In this document: positions 35,468 through 43,752 of the stretch, piece by piece
How the letters are laid out: the number at the start of each line of letters is the position of its first letter
How positions within the stretch are numbered: position 1 is the first letter of the stretch
Assembly (NCBI RefSeq): GCF_016907015.1
Contig: NZ_JAFBBE010000023.1
Coordinates: 1 to 57,494, forward strand
Direction: 5' to 3'
DNA: 57,494 nucleotides
Source of the DNA: Oceanisphaera litoralis
GTDB lineage: Bacteria > Pseudomonadota > Gammaproteobacteria > Enterobacterales > Aeromonadaceae
Notes under the pieces: generated by a model
Databases searched by the model: none
What the model saw: the letters and a program-made list of their open reading frames with translations, nothing else
Told to the model about the DNA's origin: nothing
Translations under genes and position numbers: made by a program

Positions 35468-36910
35468 TCAATTCCTACCGTAGTGGTCTTCAAAACGGAC
35501 GATGTCGTCTTCGCCCAGATAGCTGCCGGACTGCACCTCTATCAGCTCCAGCGGTATCTTGCCCGGATTTTCCAGCGCATGATGCTGCCCCAGCGGAATG
35601 TACACCGACTGGTTTTCGGTCAGCAGCCGGGTCTGTTCGCCCAGGCTTACCCGGGCGGTGCCGCTGACCACCACCCAGTGTTCGGCCCTGTGATGATGCA
35701 TCTGCAACGACAGGCGGGCACCGGGATTCACCGTAATCCGCTTGACCTGATAACGGGTGCCGCTGTCGATGGCATCGAATTTCCCCCAGGGCCGATAGCA
35801 CTCGCGGTGGATGATGTGTTCCCGGCGGCCCTGCGCCTCGAGCTGCTCCACCAGTCGTTTTACCTCCTGCTCTTTATCTTTATGCGCCACCAGCACCGCA
35901 TCCTTGGTTTCGACGATGACCAGATCCCTGACCCCCAAGGTGGCCACCAGGCGGCTGTCGGCATGGATAAGACAGTGGTCGGTCTGCTCGGTCAGCACGT
36001 CACCGCGCAGGGTATTGCTCCGTTCGTCCCGGCCCAGCACTTCCGCCAGCGCCGACCAGGAGCCCACGTCGCTCCAGCCCGCCTCCAGTGGCACCATGGC
36101 GGCGGCACGGGTGTGTTCCATCACCCCGTAGTCGACGGAAATATCCGGGCAGGCGGCAAAGGCGGCGGCATCCAGCCGGATAAAGTCGAGATCCCGTTCG
36201 CTACCCGCCAGCGCCGCCCGGCAGGCGGCCAGCACTTCGGGCTGAAAGCGTGCCAGTTCCTGCAGGTAGTGTTTGGCCGAAAACAGGAAAATGCCGCTGT
36301 TCCAGTCGTAATCGCCGGCAGTCAGGTAGGCCTGGGCCCTGGCCCGATCCGGCTTTTCCACAAACTGCGCCACCTCGAAGCCGCCGGTGTGCTCTATGGC
36401 CGCGCCGCGCCGCAGATAGCCATAGCCGGTTTCCGCCCGGCTGGGCGGTATGCCGAAGGTAACCAGCTTGCCCGCCCGGGCCAGGGGCAGGGCGGCCTGC
36501 ACGGCGGCATGAAAGGCGGCCGTATCCTGGATGGCATGATCGGCGGGCAGCGCCAGCAGCATGGCATCGTCTGCCTGCTCGCCGTCTGCGTGGCCACCGG
36601 CAAGCTGTTCAGCTGAAAAGAGCGCCGCCAGGGCGATGGCCGGCGCCGTATTCCGACCCATCGGCTCCAGCAGGATCTGCGCCTGCCGTTCGTTCATCTG
36701 GCGCACCTGTTCGGCGGCCAGAAAGCGGTGTTCTTCATTGCAGATCAGCAGGGGCGGCGCCGCACTCAGCCCTTCCAGCCGTTTGAGGGTGGCCTGCAGC
36801 ATGGACAGCGAACTGTCCAGCAGGGGCAGGAACTGCTTGGGATGCTGCCGACGCGACAGGGGCCACAGGCGGGAGCCATGGCCGCCGGCCATGATAACGG
36901 GGAACAGCAT
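35468..36910 (-). CDS. manC: Mannose-1-phosphate guanylyltransferase/mannose-6-phosphate isomerase
   Basis: 480-residue bifunctional enzyme (ManC/CpsB/AlgA type). The N-terminal nucleotidyltransferase domain has [13 protein letters not shown] (about 8-20) and the FVEKP motif. The C-terminal type II phosphomannose isomerase cupin has [17 protein letters not shown] and GTARV. It makes GDP-mannose for polysaccharide synthesis from fructose-6-phosphate together with ManB. The ATG at 36910 ([10 protein letters not shown]) has AAGGA 8 nt upstream; the longer frame from 36949 overlaps rsuA and is less likely. manB is not in the window. Confidence 0.93.
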   Translation of the reverse strand: MLFPVIMAGGHGSRLWPLSRRQHPKQFLPLLDSSLSMLQATLKRLEGLSAAPPLLICNEEHRFLAAEQVRQMNERQAQILLEPMGRNTAPAIALAALFSAEQLAGGHADGEQADDAMLLALPADHAIQDTAAFHAAVQAALPLARAGKLVTFGIPPSRAETGYGYLRRGAAIEHTGGFEVAQFVEKPDRARAQAYLTAGDYDWNSGIFLFSAKHYLQELARFQPEVLAACRAALAGSERDLDFIRLDAAAFAACPDISVDYGVMEHTRAAAMVPLEAGWSDVGSWSALAEVLGRDERSNTLRGDVLTEQTDHCLIHADSRLVATLGVRDLVIVETKDAVLVAHKDKEQEVKRLVEQLEAQGRREHIIHRECYRPWGKFDAIDSGTRYQVKRITVNPGARLSLQMHHHRAEHWVVVSGTARVSLGEQTRLLTENQSVYIPLGQHHALENPGKIPLELIEVQSGSYLGEDDIVRFEDHYGRN

Positions 36911-36945
36911 GGGTTCATCCTTCTGCTGGGGGGCTGGGACCTGGT

Positions 36946-37629
36946 TCAAAAGCAGTCGACTTCATCGGTGGTCAGGTGACGCCACTGGCCCGAGGGTACA
37001 TCCAGCCGAACCTTGCCGATCTGTTCCCGGTGCAGGCCGATCACCCGGTTGCCAACGGCGGAAAACATGCGTTTCACCTGATGAAAGCGGCCTTCGGTAA
37101 TGGTGAGCAGTACCTCCCGTGGGCCGACCGGTTCCAGTCTGGCCGGCAGGGTAGGGGCTGTTTCACCCTGCAACAGCAGGCCCCGGGCAAAGCGCTCGGC
37201 CACATCATCGGCCAGCGGATCCCGCAGGCCCACCCGGTACGTTTTTTCACATTGTTGCTGCGGCCGTATGATATTGAATGACCAGCGGCCGTCGTCGGTG
37301 AGCAGCACCAGGCCCGTGGTGTCCGCATCCAGCCGGCCGACGATGTGCAGATCCTCGGCCCGGTCGATATCCAGCCACCGAAACAGCGACGGATAAGCGC
37401 CGTCCAGGTTGGAGCACAGGGTGCCGGGCGGCTTGTGCATCATGAGGTATCGGGAGGGCCGGGCGATCAGCGGTTGTCCGGCCAGGGTAATGCGGTTGTT
37501 TTCATGCACCTGGGTCGCAGCATCGGTTATCACCTCACCGTTGACGAAAATCTCGCCGGCATGGATGACCCCCCTGGCGTCGGGACGGCTCAGCTCGGTG
37601 CTCTTGCAGATGAATTTATCGAGGCGCAT
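36946..37629 (-). CDS. rsuA: 16S rRNA pseudouridine(516) synthase
   Basis: 227-residue RsuA. It has an N-terminal S4 RNA-binding domain ([15 protein letters not shown]) and a catalytic domain with the nucleophile Asp in [17 protein letters not shown] (about 97-113) plus [11 protein letters not shown] near the C-terminus. It isomerises U516 in the small-subunit rRNA. It is intact, while a fossil of a related gene lies near 21.9-22.05 kb. Confidence 0.92.
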   Translation of the reverse strand: MRLDKFICKSTELSRPDARGVIHAGEIFVNGEVITDAATQVHENNRITLAGQPLIARPSRYLMMHKPPGTLCSNLDGAYPSLFRWLDIDRAEDLHIVGRLDADTTGLVLLTDDGRWSFNIIRPQQQCEKTYRVGLRDPLADDVAERFARGLLLQGETAPTLPARLEPVGPREVLLTITEGRFHQVKRMFSAVGNRVIGLHREQIGKVRLDVPSGQWRHLTTDEVDCF

Positions 37630-37746
37630 GGCAGCTCACGTTGGCAATCACCTTGGTAATCACGTTAGTAATAAAGAGTGCCATTATCGCACAGGCGGCA
37701 TCGAAAACGCGGTCGCTTCATCAATTACCGCCATGACCGTGGCTGT

Positions 37747-38166
37747 TCAGGCTAATGATTTTTCCATGGCCAGATGCGGGATCCCCGCGTCCATGAATTC
37801 CTCGCCGAAGGGGGTGAAGCCCAGTTTGGCATAGAAGTCGACGGCGTGGGTCTGCGCCCCCAGATATACCCGCGGATAGCCCCGGCGGGTTGCCTCGTCC
37901 ACCAGCGCCCGCACCACCTTGGCGCCCAGCCCCTGGCCGCGATAGTCGCGCAGGATGGCGATGCGACCGATATGGCCGTCATTCAGCAGGCGGCCGGTGC
38001 CCACATATTCACCGTTTGCCACCACCAGGACATGGATCGCCGCCCCGTCCAGGCCGTCGAACTCCAGCTCGGGATCTATGTGCTGCTCCCTGATAAATAC
38101 CTCGGCTCTGATGGCGCTGATATGGGGGGCGTGTTTGGCATCGAAAGCGATGATGTTGACGGTCAT
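37747..38166 (-). CDS. GNAT family N-acetyltransferase
   Basis: 139-residue GNAT protein with acetyl-CoA-binding motif A (IAILRDYRGQGLGAKVV, about 70-86) and the C-terminal motif VDFYAKLGFTPFGEEFMDAGIPH, typical of the ElaA/YjcF-like group. The substrate is unknown. It is monocistronic, with AGCCC rather than a strong ribosome site before the ATG. Its neighbours are unrelated. Confidence 0.88.
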   Translation of the reverse strand: MTVNIIAFDAKHAPHISAIRAEVFIREQHIDPELEFDGLDGAAIHVLVVANGEYVGTGRLLNDGHIGRIAILRDYRGQGLGAKVVRALVDEATRRGYPRVYLGAQTHAVDFYAKLGFTPFGEEFMDAGIPHLAMEKSLA

Positions 38167-38292
38167 AAGGGCTCCGTGGGCAGGATGGAAAGGCGTATTT
38201 TACACCGTCCTGGCGTCGGGGACAGGCCGGTTCAGGCCAAACCCGAGCATTCGTGCGGCTCCCCGAGCCGTCGATCAGGCCTCTTTGGCAAG

Positions 38293-39381
38293 TCATCCGG
38301 GGTCGCCGTGGCCGGGTTCCATCTGCACAGCCAGCGCTCTGGTCAGCCGCAGCAGCTCGGCGGCGTCGGTCAGCCCTTCGATAAAGCGTTCGGGAATACC
38401 GGAAAGACCCACCTGGGCGCCAACCAGGGTACCGGTCAGCATGGCCCTGGCCTGATTCTGGCCACCGCCATTGAGTGCATGCAACACGGCGGATTCAAAG
38501 TCGCTGGCAAAGCGGGCCGCCAGGTAGTAGACGGCGGGCAGAATGTGATAAATGGCGCAGGGCATGCCGTACACCAGCGAGACCTTCCACGCCGGCACTA
38601 TGCGGATGCCGTCATCGGCCGCAGTCCGGGCCATATACGAGGGTGTGAGCAGGGCGTCGGGCGAGGCAAAGCGACCGGCCCGGGAGGGCTCGGCCCCCGC
38701 CGCCGGCGGCTGCAGGCCCTGTCGGGTGACCGCATGAAAAGGCAATGCGCCGTCTTCAACCAGCTGCATCAACCGGCCCGAGATTTGGTCATCCAGTTTC
38801 TGGCCCTGCACCAGCTGGCCGAGCACGGCGGCAAAGGCCACCGTCATGGCGACCACGCTGTCGTCGCTCTGGGTCAATACCGTGTTGGCGGCCACGGTTT
38901 CCGCCAGCCGGGCGGGCCGGGTGGCGTAGCGTACGGCCAGCACCAGGGTTCGCTCTATCGCCTCGGTGGTATCGGCATGGCCGCCGCATTCGTTCCAGGG
39001 TCGCTTTTGCTCCACCCGCTTGTGCCAGGCGTCGCGAATCGACTGGCTGGTGTAGCCCCCGGGGCCGGTGTTGGGCGTGCCGTCCAGCAGCGGCAGCAAC
39101 TGTTCATCCATCCGGCGACAGAAGTCGGTGTGATCGTAGCCGTTGCAGTCAACCAGAGACGTCAGCAACAGCTTGAGAATAAAGGCGGGCTGAGAGCCGT
39201 CGCCGGCCTGAAGACCTTCATGGTAGCGGCCGGGTTTGGGGGTGCTGTAGTCGTTTATCCAATGGCCATGATCCCGGCGCAGGGCACCGAGATCGTAATA
39301 CCAGTGCGGGCCCACGCCCAGCGCCTCGCCGATAAAGGCGCCCATGATGGCACCGGCGGCTCTGTCTTGCAGGGGAGTCAT
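38293..39381 (-). CDS. ADP-ribosylglycohydrolase family protein, atypical active site
   Basis: 362-residue DraG/ARH-fold protein. The first motif reads GAFIGEALGVG (usually GDALG). An acidic pair is kept in TQSDDSVVAM. The C-terminal metal motif, usually GGDTDT, reads NGGGQNQARA, followed by the family's GTLVGAQVG. Loss of these Asp residues argues against a classical dimagnesium ADP-ribosylhydrolase, although this looks like a conserved subgroup rather than decay. The gene has its own leader and is followed by a 126-bp gap to the GNAT. Confidence 0.78.
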   Translation of the reverse strand: MTPLQDRAAGAIMGAFIGEALGVGPHWYYDLGALRRDHGHWINDYSTPKPGRYHEGLQAGDGSQPAFILKLLLTSLVDCNGYDHTDFCRRMDEQLLPLLDGTPNTGPGGYTSQSIRDAWHKRVEQKRPWNECGGHADTTEAIERTLVLAVRYATRPARLAETVAANTVLTQSDDSVVAMTVAFAAVLGQLVQGQKLDDQISGRLMQLVEDGALPFHAVTRQGLQPPAAGAEPSRAGRFASPDALLTPSYMARTAADDGIRIVPAWKVSLVYGMPCAIYHILPAVYYLAARFASDFESAVLHALNGGGQNQARAMLTGTLVGAQVGLSGIPERFIEGLTDAAELLRLTRALAVQMEPGHGDPG

Positions 39382-39514
39382 GGCCGTCTCCGAATGGCAA
39401 ACACACTGTCCTTACTATATGTCAGCCGGCTTGGCTCCGCCGCGAACCGGCACAAAAACGCCGGACTGCCGATCGGCCTTGTGCTTGCTCTGTTTACTCC
39501 CGCCCGTCTTTCTC

Positions 39515-39580
39515 TGTCATTCCCGCTAAAGCGGGCATCCAGTGCCAACTGTCATGGTTTTCCGCCTTCGCGGAGATGAC
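39515..39580. repeat. Dispersed inverted repeat, family B copy 2
   Basis: GTCATTCCCGCTAAAGCGGG then CATCCAG on the left, and CCGCCTTCGCGGAGATGACG on the right, resemble the element at 17.55-17.68 kb. It occupies part of the 328-bp gap before the pyrophosphatase gene. Confidence 0.65.
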
Positions 39581-39581
39581 G

Positions 39582-39635
39582 ATGGCGAAGGCTGTGGTAA
39601 AGGCTGTGGTGAAGGCTGTGCTGAAGGCGATGACG
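39582..39635. repeat. 12-bp tandem repeat, about four units
   Basis: Units of the type GGCGAAGGCTGT / GGTAAAGGCTGT / GGTGAAGGCTGT / GCTGAAGGCGAT follow one another. They are degenerate enough to be an old slippage array. They lie immediately after the family B repeat. No ORF is supported. Confidence 0.75.
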
Positions 39636-39709
39636 ACAGTCGTTTGTAATCCGGCCGTCACTTTGTATTCGCATACTGGGTCACTCTCTATTCAAGGATA
39701 TGAAACATC

Positions 39710-40417
39710 ATGCAAAAAATCCGGACACTGACGGCAGCCACCTGCCTGGCTATTTTATCGAACACGGCTGCAGCCGATTCTCTGGGCGGTCTGGCCTTCT
39801 CGGAAACGACACCGGTTACCGCCGCCATGACACCGAAGGACGATTTTACTGTCGTGGGCACGGAAGATCTTATGGGTCTGAAGGCATTCAACAAGGATGG
39901 CACAGTGCGGGCGATCGTCGAAATACCGACCGGCACCTCGGCGAAGTGGGAAGTCAGCAAGGACGACCCGAAAGCGGTCTACTGGGAATACAAGAAGGGC
40001 AAGCCGCGAGTCGTCAATTATCTTGGCTACCCGGGTAACTACGGTGCGATTCCCGGTACCGCCTTGCCGAAGGAACTGGGCGGGGACGGTGATCCGCTCG
40101 ATGTCATTGTGTTGGGGCAGTCGGTGCCACGCGGTGAAGTCGTCGATGTACGCGTGATCGGTGTACTGAAGATGCTGGATGACGGCGAGCAGGATGACAA
40201 ACTGATTGCCGTACTGACGAAAGACTCTCCTTTTGCGCATATCGAAAGCATGGCGCAGCTGGATGAAGAATTCCCCGCCGCCAGCCAGATCGTTGACCTG
40301 TGGTTTGCGCATTACAAAGGGCCGGATGGCGGCATGGAAGGATTGGGATTTGAGGACGCGCAATCGGCACGTGAGGTGCTGGATGCGGCGGCTGCGAATT
40401 TTGAAGCCTTACGCTGA
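39710..40417 (+). CDS. Inorganic pyrophosphatase, family I, with signal peptide
   Basis: 235-residue soluble family I pyrophosphatase. The core has VVNYLGYPGNYGAIPGT and the metal-binding DGDPLDVIVLG (about 125-135). Unlike cytosolic Ppa (about 175 residues) it has an N-terminal Sec signal (MQKIRTLTAATCLAILSNTAAA, cleavage near residue 22), so it is predicted to be periplasmic. It is monocistronic and followed by two strong hairpins. The substrate in the periplasm is uncertain; phosphate scavenging is a guess. Confidence 0.9.
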   Translation: MQKIRTLTAATCLAILSNTAAADSLGGLAFSETTPVTAAMTPKDDFTVVGTEDLMGLKAFNKDGTVRAIVEIPTGTSAKWEVSKDDPKAVYWEYKKGKPRVVNYLGYPGNYGAIPGTALPKELGGDGDPLDVIVLGQSVPRGEVVDVRVIGVLKMLDDGEQDDKLIAVLTKDSPFAHIESMAQLDEEFPAASQIVDLWFAHYKGPDGGMEGLGFEDAQSAREVLDAAAANFEALR

Positions 40418-40473
40418 TGTTCGAGCGCCGGTAGAGGCGTCGGCACCGACTCTGATTTGATTCACCACGCCGC

Positions 40474-40507
40474 AGGTAGAAAGAGAAGCTAGGTAGAAAG
40501 AGAAGCT
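40474..40507. repeat. 17-bp direct tandem repeat
   Basis: AGGTAGAAAGAGAAGCT occurs twice in tandem just before the hairpins downstream of the pyrophosphatase gene. Confidence 0.85.
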
Positions 40508-40577
40508 AACGGTAACAACCAAACACCGTTAGCTTCTTCAACAAGGTAACCGACTCGGTATTTTAGAGTCGGTTACC
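40502..40577 (+). terminator. Two consecutive 12-bp hairpins, ppa/tex bidirectional terminator
   Basis: Hairpin 1 is GAAGCTAACGGT/ACCGTTAGCTTC with an 11-nt loop. Hairpin 2 is GGTAACCGACTC/GAGTCGGTTACC with a 9-nt loop. T-rich DNA (CTTACTTTTT units) follows hairpin 2 on the plus strand. They lie between the convergent ppa-like and tex genes, where termination from both sides would be needed. Confidence 0.75.
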
Positions 40578-40579
40578 TA

Positions 40580-40622
40580 CTTACTTTTTCTTACTTTTTC
40601 TTATTTTTTCTTATTTTTTCTT
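40580..40622. repeat. 10-bp tandem repeats at the tex stop codon
   Basis: Four units of the type CTTACTTTTT/CTTATTTTTT precede and include the tex stop (read on the minus strand as AAAAAATAAG units). The final Lys codons and TAA of tex belong to the first unit, so slippage here would change the C-terminal lysine tail or the terminator tract. Confidence 0.8.
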
Positions 40623-42956
40623 CTGCAAGGCGGCGGCCAGGGCCGCGCCCATGGCGCCTTGCGGGGCGGCTTGTTCCTGGCGGGCGGGGCTGTGCTTGCT
40701 CTGGCCCTTGTTGTTGCCACCGGCGTTACGGTTGGCGCCCTGATTCCGTTCTTCCCGTCGCTGGCCGCCGCTATTACCGTTGCCATGATCGGCGGCGTTC
40801 TGCTCCAGGCGCATGGTCAGCGCGATGCGCTTGCGCTGCAGATCCACTTCCATCACCTTTACCTTGACGATATCGCCGGCCTTGACCACTTCGCGCGGAT
40901 CCTTGATGAAACGGTCGGTCAGGGCCGAGATGTGTACCAGACCGTCCTGATGCACGCCGATATCCACGAAGGCACCGAAGTTGGTCACGTTGGTGACTAC
41001 CCCTTCCAGCACCATGTCCGGGATCAGATCGGCGGGTTTTTCCACCCCGTCCATGAAGCGGGCGGCCTTGAACTCGGGGCGCGGATCCCGGCCCGGTTTT
41101 TCCAGCTCTTTCAGAATGTCCTGCACCGTGGGCAGACCGAAGTGCTCGTCGGTGTAGTCTTTCGGGTTCAGGGTGCCGAGCAGGCTGGCGTTGCCGATCA
41201 GGCTTTGCACCGGCTGCTGCTGTTTATCGATAATCCGTTTCACCACCGGATAGGCTTCCGGGTGTACCGACGAGGCATCGAGCGGGTTCTTGCCGTCGCG
41301 GATGCGCAGGAAGCCGGCGCACTGCTCGAAGGCCTTGGGCCCCAGGCGCGGTACCTTGAGCAGTTGCTTGCGCTCGGTGAATACGCCCAGTTCGTCACGA
41401 TAGGCGACGATATTCTGCGCCAGGGTCGGGGTCAGGCCGGACACCCGGGTCAGCAGCGGGGCCGAGGCCATGTTGACGTCCACGCCCACGGCGTTCACGC
41501 AGTCTTCCACCACCGCATCCAGATTGCGGGCCAGCTGGCTCTGGGACACATCGTGCTGATACTGGCCCACCCCTATGCTCTTGGGATCGATCTTCACCAA
41601 CTCGGCCAGCGGGTCCTGCAGCCGACGGGCAATGGACACGGCGCCGCGCAGCGATACGTCCAGATCCGGAAACTCGTTGGCAGCCAGCTCGGAAGCGGAA
41701 TAGACGGAAGCGCCGGCTTCGCTCACTACCACCTTCTGCAGTTTCAGCTCCGGGCTTTGTTTGATCAGGGTTTCTACCAGCCGTTCGGTTTCGCGCGAGG
41801 CGGTGCCGTTGCCGATGCTCACCAGGCTGACGTTATAACGACGACACAGCTCGTCCAGGGTGCGCAGGCTCTGCTCCACCTTCTTGAAGGGTTCAAACGG
41901 ATAAACGGTGTCCTGTGCCAGCAGCTTGCCGGTGCCGTCCACCACCACCACCTTGACCCCGGTGCGAATGCCCGGATCCAGCCCCATGGTGACGCGGGCA
42001 CCGGCGGGGGCGGCCATCAGCAGATCCTGCAGGTTGAGGGCGAATACCTTGATGGCTTCGGCCTCGGCCCGCTCGCGGGCCTGGCCCAGCAGCTCGGTTT
42101 CCATCTGCAGCGACAGCTTGACCCGCCAGGTCCAGCTCACCACACCGGAAAGCCAGGCGTCGGCGGCGCGGCCCTTGTGCTGCCAGCCCACATGACGGGC
42201 GATAATGGCCTCGCAGGGGTGGCTGTCGGCCTGGGTTTCCACCACCAGGCTCAACGACAGCACGCCTTCGTTGCGGCCGCGCAGCATGGCCAGCAACCGG
42301 TGCGAGGGCACCTTGCCTATCGGCTCCTGATGTTCGAAGTAGTCCTTGAATTTGGCGCCGGTCTGCTCCTGGCCACTGATTACCCGGGCCTGCAACTGGC
42401 CGTGCTGGCTCAGGTGGCGGCGCACCGCCTCCAGCAGATCCGCCTGCTCGGCAAAGCGTTCCATCAGTATGTATTTGGCGCCATCCAGCGCCGCCTTGGT
42501 GTCGGCCACGCCCGCGTCCGGCTTGATAAAGCGGTTGGCCAGCAGTTGCGGATCCTGGGTCGGATCGTCGAACAGCTGGTCGGCCAGCGGTTGCAGCCCG
42601 GCCTCGATGGCCATCTGGCCCTTGGTGCGGCGCTTGGGTTTGTAGGGCAGGTAGAGATCTTCCAGCCGGGTCTTGGTGTCGGCGCTCAGCAGCTCTTTCT
42701 TGAGCGAGTCGGTCAGCTTGCCCTGCTCGGTAATGGCGTTGAGGATCACGGCGCGTCTGTCTTCCAGCTCGCGCAGATAGCCGAGCCGGCTGTGCAGGTT
42801 ACGCAGTTGGGTGTCGTCCAGGCCGCCGGTGGCTTCTTTGCGGTAGCGGGCAATAAAGGGCACGGTGGCGCCTTCGTCCAGCAGCCGCACGGCGGCGTCC
42901 ACCTGTTGTTGCGATACGGCCAGTTCGGTGGCCAGGGCGTGATTGATTTGGGTCAT
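40611..42956 (-). CDS. tex: RNA-binding transcription accessory protein Tex
   Basis: 781-residue Tex protein. The N-terminal helical domain is followed by a YqgF/RNase H-like domain ([16 protein letters not shown], about 325-340), HhH motifs ([14 protein letters not shown], about 500), and a C-terminal S1 domain ([24 protein letters not shown], starting about 650). A basic Gly/Asn/Gln-rich tail ends in three lysines. Tex is a conserved nucleic-acid-binding protein affecting transcription of toxins and stress tolerance. tex adjacent to greB is a conserved gammaproteobacterial arrangement, which marks the true locus of the disrupted greB. Confidence 0.94.
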   Translation of the reverse strand: MTQINHALATELAVSQQQVDAAVRLLDEGATVPFIARYRKEATGGLDDTQLRNLHSRLGYLRELEDRRAVILNAITEQGKLTDSLKKELLSADTKTRLEDLYLPYKPKRRTKGQMAIEAGLQPLADQLFDDPTQDPQLLANRFIKPDAGVADTKAALDGAKYILMERFAEQADLLEAVRRHLSQHGQLQARVISGQEQTGAKFKDYFEHQEPIGKVPSHRLLAMLRGRNEGVLSLSLVVETQADSHPCEAIIARHVGWQHKGRAADAWLSGVVSWTWRVKLSLQMETELLGQARERAEAEAIKVFALNLQDLLMAAPAGARVTMGLDPGIRTGVKVVVVDGTGKLLAQDTVYPFEPFKKVEQSLRTLDELCRRYNVSLVSIGNGTASRETERLVETLIKQSPELKLQKVVVSEAGASVYSASELAANEFPDLDVSLRGAVSIARRLQDPLAELVKIDPKSIGVGQYQHDVSQSQLARNLDAVVEDCVNAVGVDVNMASAPLLTRVSGLTPTLAQNIVAYRDELGVFTERKQLLKVPRLGPKAFEQCAGFLRIRDGKNPLDASSVHPEAYPVVKRIIDKQQQPVQSLIGNASLLGTLNPKDYTDEHFGLPTVQDILKELEKPGRDPRPEFKAARFMDGVEKPADLIPDMVLEGVVTNVTNFGAFVDIGVHQDGLVHISALTDRFIKDPREVVKAGDIVKVKVMEVDLQRKRIALTMRLEQNAADHGNGNSGGQRREERNQGANRNAGGNNKGQSKHSPARQEQAAPQGAMGAALAAALQKKK

Positions 42957-43044
42957 AGCTTACGGACTCCGGGCAGGGCGGCGGCATGCGCTCTGCTAAT
43001 AACAGAAAGAAAAAGGGGACTGAGGAGGCTTATATCAACCCCGT

Positions 43045-43285
43045 TAAACAATCGATCTATTCGATTGTCATATTAATCCCGAACAAAGGGCCTGCTCCGC
43101 CGACTCGCTCAAGCACATCCATGTGACGCTCAGCACATGACATCCCTGTCATGTGATGGTCGGTGGAGCAGATCCCTTTGTTCTCCTTGATACTCAGGCG
43201 TCGTCTGTCGGTATCGGCTACAGGCAACCCGGTGTACCAGAAGAGGCGACTGTGTTGCCTCTGGCGATCCAATCCAATATCTGCT
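43045..43285. repeat. Interspersed palindromic repeat, copy 4
   Basis: Between tex and the greB remnant. ACAATCGATCTATTCGATTGT hairpin at the left matches the right edge of copy 2 exactly. AACAAAGGGCCTGCTCC is mirrored by GGAGCAGATCCCTTTGTT. The inner hairpin CATGACATCCCTGTCATG and AAGCACATCCATGTG match copy 2 in inverted orientation. The right end has GAAGAGGCGACTGTGTTGCC. Confidence 0.82.
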
Positions 43286-43310
43286 CAGATATTTGATGTG
43301 ATTGGTATTA
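43273..43310 (-). terminator. Hairpin downstream of host greB
   Basis: CCAATCcaATATCT-GCTC-AGATATttgatgtGATTGG is an interrupted stem directly after the greB stop, read on the minus strand. It is a plausible original greB terminator, weak in T-run. Confidence 0.4.
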
Positions 43311-43646
43311 TTCAAAGGGTGTGTACTGGATTTTGTTGATGTACCACTCTTTCAGGCCGGATGGGGTCTGTACCTGCACTTCGTCGTCCACCTGCTTGCC
43401 GATCAGGGCGCGGGCCATGGGCGAGTTGATGGTGATGTGGTGGTTTCTGGTGTCGATCTCGTCGGTGCCGACGATGCGATAGCGCACCAGGTCGCCGTCT
43501 TCGTTTTCCAGCTCCACCCAGGCGCCGAAGAATACCTTGCCGTCCTGACGCGGATCGTAATCGACGATGTTCAGCGCTTCCAGCCGCTTCATCAAAAAGC
43601 GCACCCGGCGATCGATTTCACGCAGCCGTTTCTTGCCGTAGATGTA
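43308..43646 (-). pseudogene. greB: Host greB, 3' part only (codons 48 to end)
   Basis: The minus-strand frame reads YIYGKKRLREIDRRVRFL and continues to the normal GreB C-terminus (KEWYINKIQYTPFE). Immediately upstream (codon before Tyr48) is a TAA in foreign AT-rich DNA. The N-terminal coiled coil with the catalytic GDRSENAD is missing. An internal ATG (43604) would give 98 residues with no anti-backtracking tip. The cut coincides with the first bases of the mobile element at about 43642-43647. Codons 1-47 should lie at the far end of the element, beyond the window. Confidence 0.9.
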
Positions 43647-43668
43647 TTATAACCTCAGTATAATACAT
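43642..43668. repeat. Palindrome at the element/greB junction (candidate attachment site)
   Basis: ATGTATTATA and TATAATACAT form a perfect 10-bp inverted repeat with a 7-bp spacer (ACCTCAG). The left arm begins within the last greB codons (Tyr-Ile). This is exactly the geometry of a tyrosine-recombinase core site with two inverted arms around a 7-bp crossover region. TATAAT on each strand could also serve as a -10 box. Confidence 0.65.
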
Positions 43669-43680
43669 ACTATTAGTTAG

Positions 43681-43724
43681 GCTCAATACCCTTTACCTTT
43701 GTCTTTTAGGTGCTAATATTGAGC
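43681..43724. promoter_or_regulatory. Inverted repeat upstream of gmtY (candidate operator)
   Basis: GCTCAATA at 43681-43688 and TATTGAGC at 43717-43724 are perfect inverse complements 28 bp apart, ending 28 bp before the gmtY ATG. Its position suits autoregulation of the operon or an arm-type binding site for the recombinases. Confidence 0.45.
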
Positions 43725-43752
43725 AAGTGACCTCGTACTAAATGTAATATTT

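Noticed and set aside
40659-43076. 805-codon plus-strand frame opposite tex
   Set aside because: Antisense shadow of tex; no domain or ribosome site, and the minus strand has the full Tex protein.
43045-43285. CRISPR array or tandem repeat array
   Set aside because: The repeats are nested inverted repeats found at several dispersed sites, not regularly spaced direct repeats with unique spacers.
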